DNA from: Idiomarina piscisalsi
GTDB lineage: Bacteria > Pseudomonadota > Gammaproteobacteria > Enterobacterales > Alteromonadaceae
Reading direction: 5' to 3'
Assembly: GCF_003987095.1 (NCBI RefSeq)
Contig: NZ_PIQA01000006.1
Coordinates: 1-64,000 of the forward strand
Length of the DNA: 64,000 nucleotides
Positions 57,686-64,000 of the stretch are shown piece after piece. Made by a program: the position numbers and the translations under genes. Numbering within the stretch: the first letter of the stretch is position 1; each line of letters opens with the position of its first letter. A model generated the notes under the pieces. It was not told the origin of the DNA and did not search any database. It saw only the letters and a list, made by a program, of their open reading frames with translations.

Positions 57686-57976
57686 TTAAAACTTCATTTC
57701 CGTAATGGGGCTTTCTTCGAATTTAAGGTCGATTTGGTACTCGACACCGCCCGCACGGACAAAAAAGTAGGTTTTTTCTTTCTTAAAGACCTCTAGTAAA
57801 GAGACCAGCCGGAGTCCAGGGCGACGCTCTGGCGGCAAATCAGTAAACTCAACACCGCTGCGTGATACGAGAATATTGTCGTATTTCGCGCCGGTGATTA
57901 AGAGAAGTTTTTTATTTTCATCTTTTAAGAGAATTGTATTGCCCGTAACTGAATACGGTTCTTCGTTACCAAACAA
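57686..57976 (-). CDS. Small protein of unknown function
   Basis: The 96-residue protein probably starts at TTG, with AGGAG six bases upstream. It has no signal peptide or membrane segment. The sequence looks like a small beta-rich domain (repeated short hydrophobic strands such as KLLLITGAKYDNILVSR and TYFFVRAGGVEYQIDL). It lies 37 bases after ruvX and 19 before the transglutaminase-like gene, so the two unknown genes are probably co-expressed. No family recognised. Confidence 0.6.
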   Translation of the reverse strand: MFGNEEPYSVTGNTILLKDENKKLLLITGAKYDNILVSRSGVEFTDLPPERRPGLRLVSLLEVFKKEKTYFFVRAGGVEYQIDLKFEESPITEMKF

Positions 57977-58013
57977 GGTCAGCTCCTGTCACATCAACTG
58001 ATTACTGAGCACA

Positions 58014-58448
58014 CTATAACGAATTATTGCTTGTTGGCAAAGAATTGCTCAAGAAATCCTCGACAATTAGCAGTGCGGCTTGACTATCGACAAGTCCTTT
58101 TTCGAGTTTTTTATAGCCGCCACTGTTAAATAGCTCTTCGCGTGCAGCTGTTGAAGTCAACCGTTCGTCTTGAAAAGATACGGGCAAGCCGAAACGTCCG
58201 TGTAAGCGATTACCGAACTTTTTGGCACGTTGAGTCAGTGGTTGTTCGGTACCATCCATATTTAATGGCAGCCCCACAACCAGTCGTTCAGGCTGCCACT
58301 CTTTAAATAATTGCTCTATAGCGTCCCAGTTAGGAATGCCGTCTTTGGCTTTTAAAGCGCTAAGCGGTGACGCTGTCCCGGTAACACTTTGACCAACGGC
58401 GACTCCGATACTTTTGGTGCCAAAGTCAAAGCCAATTATTGTGCTCAT
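58014..58448 (-). CDS. ruvX: Holliday-junction resolvase-like protein YqgF/RuvX
   Basis: An RNase H-fold nuclease-like protein of 144 residues, implicated in 16S rRNA 5' processing. Conserved are [16 protein letters not shown] with the first catalytic Asp, [12 protein letters not shown], and [11 protein letters not shown] with the DER motif. Its ATG overlaps the yqgE stop (ATGA). Confidence 0.93.
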   Translation of the reverse strand: MSTIIGFDFGTKSIGVAVGQSVTGTASPLSALKAKDGIPNWDAIEQLFKEWQPERLVVGLPLNMDGTEQPLTQRAKKFGNRLHGRFGLPVSFQDERLTSTAAREELFNSGGYKKLEKGLVDSQAALLIVEDFLSNSLPTSNNSL

Positions 58449-59002
58449 GCGTGTCCCACGTCAGGCGCTAATTTCCAGACATCGAAACCGAGTTTCTCGG
58501 TTGCTTTTTGCCACCGTTCACTGACAGGAGTATTGAATAAAAGCTCAGGGTCGGCAGGTATCGCTAACCAAGAGTTTTCTTCCATTTCCTCTTCTAGTTG
58601 GCCCGCTTCCCAACCCGCGTAACCCAGTGTCAGCAAAAAGTGCTGCGGTGCGGCCGAGGAGCCCAGCGCCTCCAAAATATCACGCGATGTGGTGACCATA
58701 ATATCGTCGCTCATTTTCAGGCTGGCGCGCCAATTGTCTTGCGGCGGATGAATAACAAAGCCACGCTCACGACCGATAGGACCACCTTGGTAAACCTGGC
58801 CTTGCAGATACTCGTTGTTATCAGGGTAAACAATTTCTAATTTGTCCAGTAACGACGTTACGCTGAGCTCCGCAGGCTGGTTAATGACCAGCCCCATAGC
58901 GCCCTCTTCATTGTGCTCACAAATGTAGGTAACGGTCCGTTTAAACGCTGGATCGTTTAGCATGGGTGTTGCTATCAAAAAATGGTTTTGTAAGCTGTTC
59001 AT
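58445..59002 (-). CDS. YqgE/AlgH family protein
   Basis: The 185-residue protein starts [12 protein letters not shown] and contains [29 protein letters not shown] and [17 protein letters not shown], the hallmarks of UPF0301 (YqgE). The family's function is not settled. Its position between gshB and ruvX is conserved in gammaproteobacteria. Confidence 0.93.
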   Translation of the reverse strand: MNSLQNHFLIATPMLNDPAFKRTVTYICEHNEEGAMGLVINQPAELSVTSLLDKLEIVYPDNNEYLQGQVYQGGPIGRERGFVIHPPQDNWRASLKMSDDIMVTTSRDILEALGSSAAPQHFLLTLGYAGWEAGQLEEEMEENSWLAIPADPELLFNTPVSERWQKATEKLGFDVWKLAPDVGHA

Positions 59003-59062
59003 CGATTCACCGACTCCTTAACGATAATCTCTACTTCCGATATGGGGGCGCAAAGAGGAAAT

Positions 59063-60007
59063 TCAATTTAATTTCGACTCGGCAGCTTCAAACACCAATT
59101 CGGCAATATTGATATCGTAAGCGTTTTCAATTTCCCGCATGCAGGTTGGGCTGGTTACGTTTATTTCTGTTATACGGTCGCCAATGACATCCAGACCAAC
59201 CAAAATAAGGCCTCTTTTTTTCAGTTCAGGTCCAACTTTACGTGCTAGCGCCCAGTCACTGCCGGAAAGCGGTTGTGCGCGACCGCTGCCGCCTGCCGCT
59301 AAATTACCGCGAGTTTCGCCGGCACTGGGAATGCGGGCTAGTGAGTAAGGAACCGGCTCACCATTAATAATCAGAATGCGCTTATCACCGTCTTTAATTT
59401 CCGGCAGATATTTCTGAGCCATGGCGTAGCGCTGGCCTTTTTCGGTGAGGGTTTCAATAATGACGCCCAGGTTGTTACCGTCTTCGGTGACTTTAAAAAT
59501 TGAAGCGCCGCCCATGCCATCCAACGGCTTCAAAATGACATCGCCGTGCTTTTTGTGGAATGCTTTTATAACGTCTGCACGGGCACTGACCACGGTGTCA
59601 GCAATAGCGTCCGCAAACCACGAGGTGAACAGCTTTTCATTACAGTCACGAAGGCTTTGCGGTTTATTCACTACCAGGCTGCCACGATGTTCGGCAAGCT
59701 CTAATATGTGCGTGGCATAAAGGAACTCGCTGTCAAACGGCGGGTCTTTGCGCATCATAATAACATCGAAGCTTTCCAACGGCCGGTATTCACTGTCACC
59801 AAGGTCATAAAAGTCAGTTTTTTGGTCGCGGACAGTGACTTCCTGTGCGAACGCCATCGGGTTGCCGTTGTCGATAACTAAGTCGCCCAGCTCCAGGTAG
59901 AAGCATTGATAACCGCGCGCTTGTGCCTCGAGTAATAAGCGGAAGCTGGTATCTTTCTCGGTCTTTACGTCGGCGATAGGGTCCATCACCATTGCTAACT
60001 TTTTCAT
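59063..60007 (-). CDS. gshB: Glutathione synthetase
   Basis: Adds glycine to gamma-glutamylcysteine using ATP. The 314-residue ATP-grasp enzyme has MRKDPPFDSEFLYATH, VNKPQSLRDCNEKLF, DVILKPLDGMGGASIF for ATP and EINVTSPTCMREIE at the C-terminus. GAGGAG is placed just before the ATG, 10 bases after rsmE. Confidence 0.96.
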   Translation of the reverse strand: MKKLAMVMDPIADVKTEKDTSFRLLLEAQARGYQCFYLELGDLVIDNGNPMAFAQEVTVRDQKTDFYDLGDSEYRPLESFDVIMMRKDPPFDSEFLYATHILELAEHRGSLVVNKPQSLRDCNEKLFTSWFADAIADTVVSARADVIKAFHKKHGDVILKPLDGMGGASIFKVTEDGNNLGVIIETLTEKGQRYAMAQKYLPEIKDGDKRILIINGEPVPYSLARIPSAGETRGNLAAGGSGRAQPLSGSDWALARKVGPELKKRGLILVGLDVIGDRITEINVTSPTCMREIENAYDINIAELVFEAAESKLN

Positions 60008-60017
60008 TTAAACTCCT

Positions 60018-60749
60018 CTAGCGTAAATCGCCAAACTGATACTGCACAGCGGTTAAAGCAGAGAGCGCTGCGGTTTCTGTTCTTAATATTCTTGGGCCTA
60101 ACTTCATGGGTTTAAAGCCCTGGCTTGCTGCGTTGCTGACTTCGTCATCGGTAAAACCGCCTTCGGGACCAATCAGTAACTGAATACCTTTGTCAGCTTG
60201 AGTATAAGATGACAGCGGCTGTTCTGCAGTTGGATCGAGTGTCAGCCGTAAGCCGTCAAAGCTATTGTTGATAAAGTCTTCCAAAGCTTGTGCTGGCTTA
60301 ACGTCGGGTACCACACTGCGGCCGCACTGCTCACACGCCGAGCGCACTATTTTCTGCCATTGTTGCTGCTTTTTTTCGAGCCTGTCACCGCTGAGCTTTA
60401 CGCCGCAGCGCTCGCTAAACAACGGTGTAATTTCGCTGACCCCCAGTTCCACTGATTTTTGCAACACGAAGTCCATACGGTCGCCACGCGAAATAACTTG
60501 CCCTAAGTGCACATGAACTGGAGATTCAATATCGTTCGCTTCGGCTGCGGTTGCCTTAAAGGACGCAGACTTTTTTGCAACATGAGTGATGGTTGCCGGG
60601 TAGTTTTTGCCGTCCCCATTGAACAGGACAATGCTATCGTTTACGTTTAAACGCAGCACTTTGATCAAGTGTTGAAAACCGTCAGCACTCAGTTCGGCTT
60701 CAACGTTTAGGTCGATGGGATCAGGGTGATAGATCCGCGGTACTCGCAT
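60018..60749 (-). CDS. rsmE: 16S rRNA (uracil1498-N3)-methyltransferase
   Basis: A SPOUT methyltransferase modifying 16S rRNA. The ATG at 60749 gives 243 residues and the normal opening MRVPRIYHP; longer starts would cover the proposed MetJ operator. The knot motifs are LLIGPEGGFTDDEV and KLGPRILRTETA, both SAM-binding. It is first in the minus-strand run rsmE-gshB-yqgE-ruvX and diverges from metK. Confidence 0.95.
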   Translation of the reverse strand: MRVPRIYHPDPIDLNVEAELSADGFQHLIKVLRLNVNDSIVLFNGDGKNYPATITHVAKKSASFKATAAEANDIESPVHVHLGQVISRGDRMDFVLQKSVELGVSEITPLFSERCGVKLSGDRLEKKQQQWQKIVRSACEQCGRSVVPDVKPAQALEDFINNSFDGLRLTLDPTAEQPLSSYTQADKGIQLLIGPEGGFTDDEVSNAASQGFKPMKLGPRILRTETAALSALTAVQYQFGDLR

Positions 60750-60765
60750 GCTATTCGCCTTATTC

Positions 60766-60789
60766 GGACTTTTAGACGTCCAGAAGTAG
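60766..60789. promoter_or_regulatory. Candidate MetJ operator upstream of metK
   Basis: Three adjacent 8-base units, GGACTTTT, AGACGTCC and AGAAGTAG, match the met box AGACGTCT at 5, 7 and 5 of 8 positions. Tandem 8-base spacing is what MetJ dimers need, and metK is a known member of the MetJ regulon in gammaproteobacteria. The element lies in the rsmE-metK divergent gap, 76 bases before metK. Confidence 0.5.
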
Positions 60790-60864
60790 AAAAAAACAGA
60801 GTGATCGGTTACATTATGCAACCAGTATTGAGTGATTTCATCAAAATAAAGGAATAGTGGGCAT

Positions 60865-62010
60865 ATGTCACGTCACCTGTTTACCTCAGAGTCAGTGTCC
60901 GAAGGGCATCCGGACAAAATTGCCGACCAGATATCTGATGCGGTTTTAGACGCTATTTTAGCAAAAGATCCTAAAGCCCGTGTTGCTTGTGAAACTTACG
61001 TTAAAACCGGCATGGTGCTGGTTGGCGGTGAAATTTCAACAAAAGCCTGGGTTGATGTTGAAGACCTGGCACGTCAAACCGTCAAAGACATTGGCTATCG
61101 ACATTCCGATATGGGGTTTGACGGTGCGTCATGTGCGGTTTTAAACGCCATAGGCAAGCAAAGTGGCGATATTAATCAGGGCGTCGACCGTGCTCACCCT
61201 GAAGAACAGGGCGCAGGTGACCAGGGGCTGATGTTTGGCTATGCCTCGAACGAAACCTCCGTTCTAATGCCTGCACCAATTACTTATGCGCATCGAGTGA
61301 TGCAACGTCAGTCGGAAGTACGTAATAACGGCACGCTGGACTGGTTACGTCCTGACGCCAAAAGCCAGCTGACTTTTGTTTATGAGAACGGCAAGCCCGT
61401 CGCCATTGATACCGTGGTTCTGTCAACGCAACACAGAGAAGACATTACTCAGGAAACTTTGCGTGAAGCGGTGATGGAAGAAATTGTTAAACCGGTATTG
61501 CCGGAGCAGTGGATTTCCAAAGACACGCAATTCCATATTAACCCAACCGGGCGTTTCGTCGTTGGCGGACCTATGGGTGACTGTGGTTTGACGGGTCGTA
61601 AGATCATTGTCGACACCTATGGCGGTATGGCACGTCACGGTGGTGGTGCTTTCTCAGGTAAAGACCCATCTAAAGTGGATCGTAGCGCGGCTTATGCAGC
61701 TCGCTATGTTGCTAAGAACTTAGTCGCCGCCGGTTTAGCGGAGCGTTGCGAACTGCAAATTTCTTACGCTATTGGTGTTGCTGAACCGACCTCTATTAGC
61801 ATTGATACCTTCGGTACGTCTAAGCACTCAGAGGAGCAATTAATTGCACTGGTGCGCCGTCATTTTGATTTACGTCCTTATGGCTTAATTAAAATGCTCG
61901 ACTTAGAGCGTCCTATTTATAAGCAAACAGCGGCATACGGGCACTTTGGTCGTGATGGCTTGCCGTGGGAGCAAACGGACAAGGCTGCCGATTTACAGGC
62001 CGATATTTAG
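60865..62010 (+). CDS. metK: S-adenosylmethionine synthase
   Basis: Makes S-adenosylmethionine from ATP and methionine. The 381-residue protein starts [22 protein letters not shown] and carries [12 protein letters not shown] and [16 protein letters not shown], the two family signatures. GGAA lies 10 bases upstream of the ATG. A terminator-like hairpin separates it from the transketolase gene. Confidence 0.97.
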   Translation: MSRHLFTSESVSEGHPDKIADQISDAVLDAILAKDPKARVACETYVKTGMVLVGGEISTKAWVDVEDLARQTVKDIGYRHSDMGFDGASCAVLNAIGKQSGDINQGVDRAHPEEQGAGDQGLMFGYASNETSVLMPAPITYAHRVMQRQSEVRNNGTLDWLRPDAKSQLTFVYENGKPVAIDTVVLSTQHREDITQETLREAVMEEIVKPVLPEQWISKDTQFHINPTGRFVVGGPMGDCGLTGRKIIVDTYGGMARHGGGAFSGKDPSKVDRSAAYAARYVAKNLVAAGLAERCELQISYAIGVAEPTSISIDTFGTSKHSEEQLIALVRRHFDLRPYGLIKMLDLERPIYKQTAAYGHFGRDGLPWEQTDKAADLQADI

Positions 62011-62038
62011 CCAGAAATTAACCAATAAATTTGCTTGT

Positions 62039-62099
62039 ACCCCCTGAAATGTGGAGAATACGCGCATCGCAAGTTGCTCTTCATCCTCAGGGGGTTTTT
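62039..62099 (+). terminator. Terminator-like hairpin overlapping the tkt ribosome site
   Basis: ACCCCCTGA (62039-62047) pairs perfectly with TCAGGGGGT (62087-62095) across a 39-base loop, and five T follow, then C and the tkt ATG. The AGGGGG of the right arm is also the Shine-Dalgarno for tkt, six bases from the ATG. The long loop makes termination less certain than at a compact hairpin. Confidence 0.55.
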
Positions 62100-62100
62100 C

Positions 62101-64000
62101 ATGTCAGATCGTCAATATCTCGCCAATGCCATCCGTGCACTCAGCATGGACGCAGTTCAAAAAGCCAAGTCGGGACACCCCGGCGCGCCAATGGGCATGG
62201 CAGATATCGCAGAAGTGCTGTGGCGTGACTACCTAAAGCATAACCCGAATAACCCGGACTGGGCTGATCGCGACCGCTTTGTGCTGTCGAACGGTCATGG
62301 CTCTATGTTGATATACTCATTGCTGCATTTGACGGGTTACGACTTAAGCATTGATGATTTAAAACAATTCCGTCAGCTGGATTCTAAAACCCCTGGCCAC
62401 CCCGAGTATGGTTATACCCCTGGTATTGAAACGACGACCGGCCCTTTGGGTCAGGGTATTGCTAATGCTGTTGGTATGGCGTTGGCAGAGAAAGTACTTG
62501 CGGCACAATTTAATCGCGAAAACCACAATATTATCGACCATCACACATACACATTCCTGGGTGACGGCTGCTTGATGGAAGGTATTTCTCACGAGGTTTG
62601 CTCGCTGGCAGGCACTCTGGGTCTTGGCAAGCTGATCGCGTTTTACGACGATAACGGTATTTCAATTGATGGTGAAGTTGAAGGCTGGTTTACCGACAAT
62701 ACCGCTAAGCGTTTTGAGTCTTATGGCTGGCAGGTTATTGAAGCGATTGACGGTCATGACGCACAAGCAATTACACAAGCTATTGAAGAAGCACGCTCAG
62801 AAACTGAGAAGCCAACACTGATTATTTGTAAAACCGTTATTGGTTTTGGCTCGCCGAATAAGCAAGGCTCTGAAAGCTGTCATGGCGCACCTCTGGGTGA
62901 CGATGAAATTGCAGCTACTCGCAAGCAGTTGAACTGGTCGCACGATGCCTTTGAAATTCCTGCTGATGTGTATCAGCAGTGGTCAGCAAAAGACAAAGGT
63001 GCTGCAGTTGAATCATCATGGAACAAGCGCTGGGTGGCTTATGAACAAGAGCACCCGGAACTTGCACAAGAGCTGAAACGCCGCCTGAATGGCGAGCTGC
63101 CGGAAAACTTCTCGACAACCGTTTTTGATTACGCACAAAAACTACAGAACGCTCCGGAAGCCATTGCAACGCGTAAAGCGTCGCTGAACGTATTAAATGA
63201 GTTGGGTCCAAAATTGCCGGAACTGTTAGGCGGTTCAGCTGACTTAGCCGGCTCTAACCTGACGTTATGGGACGGTGCCAAGGGCGTTACCGCAGACGAC
63301 GCTAGTGGCAACTATGTTTACTACGGCGTGCGCGAGTTTGGTATGTCAGCCATTATGAACGGTGTGACACTGCACGGCGGCTTCAAAGCTTATGGCGCGA
63401 CCTTCCTGATGTTTATGGAATATGCCCGTAATGCGGTTCGTATGGCGGCGTTAATGAAACAGCCGAGTATCTTTGTATACACCCACGACTCTATTGGACT
63501 GGGTGAAGATGGCCCCACACACCAACCGGTTGAACAGTTAGCAAACTTACGTCAAACACCGAACCTGCAATGCTGGCGCCCATGCGACCCTGTGGAAACC
63601 GCAGTAGCCTGGGGGGCGGCAATACAAAGCAGTAAAACACCGTCGGCATTGGTGTTTAGTCGTCAGGGAATGCAGCAGCAAGAGCGTGACGAAGAGCAAG
63701 TAGCAAGTATTGCTCGTGGTGGTTACATCCTGAAAGACTGTGAAGGTCAGCCTGAAATTATTTTCATTGCGACTGGCTCGGAAGTGGATTTGGCCGTTGA
63801 AGCCTATGAGCAACTCTCTAAAGAAGGACGTAAGGCGCGCGTTGTTTCTATGCCATCGACCAATGTATTTGATATTCAAAGCACTGAATACAAAGAGTCG
63901 GTCTTACCGGCAAACGTAACACGCCGGGTTGCGATTGAAGCAGGTATTGCAGACTTTTGGCTGAAGTATGTTGGCTTAAACGGCGAAGTTGTAGGTATGA
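62101..64000 (+). CDS. tkt: Transketolase (partial, runs off the window)
   Basis: The thiamine-diphosphate enzyme of the pentose phosphate pathway, moving two-carbon units between sugars. The gene starts at ATG 62101 and is open to the window edge, giving 633 residues; about 30 more are expected from the usual length of 663. Visible are [13 protein letters not shown], the TPP motif beginning LGDGCLMEG and ending DDNGI, the His-rich HGAPLG, and in the second domain [13 protein letters not shown] and [15 protein letters not shown]. The pairing with metK is typical of gammaproteobacteria. Confidence 0.95.
   Translation, partial: MSDRQYLANAIRALSMDAVQKAKSGHPGAPMGMADIAEVLWRDYLKHNPNNPDWADRDRFVLSNGHGSMLIYSLLHLTGYDLSIDDLKQFRQLDSKTPGHPEYGYTPGIETTTGPLGQGIANAVGMALAEKVLAAQFNRENHNIIDHHTYTFLGDGCLMEGISHEVCSLAGTLGLGKLIAFYDDNGISIDGEVEGWFTDNTAKRFESYGWQVIEAIDGHDAQAITQAIEEARSETEKPTLIICKTVIGFGSPNKQGSESCHGAPLGDDEIAATRKQLNWSHDAFEIPADVYQQWSAKDKGAAVESSWNKRWVAYEQEHPELAQELKRRLNGELPENFSTTVFDYAQKLQNAPEAIATRKASLNVLNELGPKLPELLGGSADLAGSNLTLWDGAKGVTADDASGNYVYYGVREFGMSAIMNGVTLHGGFKAYGATFLMFMEYARNAVRMAALMKQPSIFVYTHDSIGLGEDGPTHQPVEQLANLRQTPNLQCWRPCDPVETAVAWGAAIQSSKTPSALVFSRQGMQQQERDEEQVASIARGGYILKDCEGQPEIIFIATGSEVDLAVEAYEQLSKEGRKARVVSMPSTNVFDIQSTEYKESVLPANVTRRVAIEAGIADFWLKYVGLNGEVVGM

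Noticed and set aside
60750-60864. SAM riboswitch upstream of metK
   Set aside because: No paired structure of that class is visible; the tandem met boxes explain control better.
1-64000. CRISPR arrays, insertion sequences, prophage genes, tRNA or rRNA genes
   Set aside because: No repeated spacer-type arrays, transposase or integrase motifs, or cloverleaf-like stretches were found on reading both strands; small RNA genes without a strong signature could still be missed.

Overview
The window looks like a chromosomal segment of a marine gammaproteobacterium. Gene order and protein sequence point to the Alteromonadales, most likely Idiomarina or a close relative; this rests on recognised synteny and residue patterns, not on a search. 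Almost everything is housekeeping. No tRNA, rRNA, insertion sequence, phage gene or CRISPR array is visible, and no gene-free stretch exceeds about 210 bases.

Layout: 1-4300 is the most accessory-looking part. It holds a TonB-dependent receptor, a small membrane protein, a periplasmic copper chaperone of the PCu(A)C family and an outer-membrane beta-barrel protein. A four-domain c-di-GMP phosphodiesterase follows (4382-6595), facing an ABC transporter operon with a His-rich permease and a DUF3299 protein (6589-8983). Then come ppa and fbp (minus strand), and a plus-strand run mpl-ubiX-yadG-yadH-(TrmB-like)-panP that meets the minus-strand operon dksA-gluQRS-pcnB-folK-panB-panC. Next are sfsA and pepB (divergent), hrpB-mrcB, and the minus-strand set clcA-hemJ-pyrB-hemL. 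These are followed by erpA and pepQ, anmK and an M23 endopeptidase, tyrS, and a chemotaxis receptor.

41756-48347 is the classical envelope operon lptD-surA-pdxA-rsmA-apaG-apaH, with amgK-murU-djlA diverging from it. The right end holds a DUF3530 gene, rluA, rapA, a PIN-PhoH ATPase, the minus-strand run rsmE-gshB-yqgE-ruvX with two unrecognised genes downstream, then metK and a transketolase gene cut by the window edge.

Functional threads: pantothenate synthesis uses PanB, PanC and a PLP-dependent aspartate decarboxylase (PanP) in place of PanD, which is not seen here. Peptidoglycan recycling is well represented (Mpl, AnmK, AmgK, MurU), alongside PBP1B and an M23 endopeptidase. Outer-membrane biogenesis has LptD and SurA.

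Points most worth a second look: pcnB apparently starting at an AUU codon; a TrmB-like methyltransferase with two conserved Asp positions changed to Asn; a CLC antiporter with Met at the chloride-selectivity Ser position; a secreted transglutaminase-like protein next to a small unknown protein; and two genes (pepQ, tkt) whose ribosome binding site lies in the 3' arm of a terminator-like hairpin directly against the start codon.
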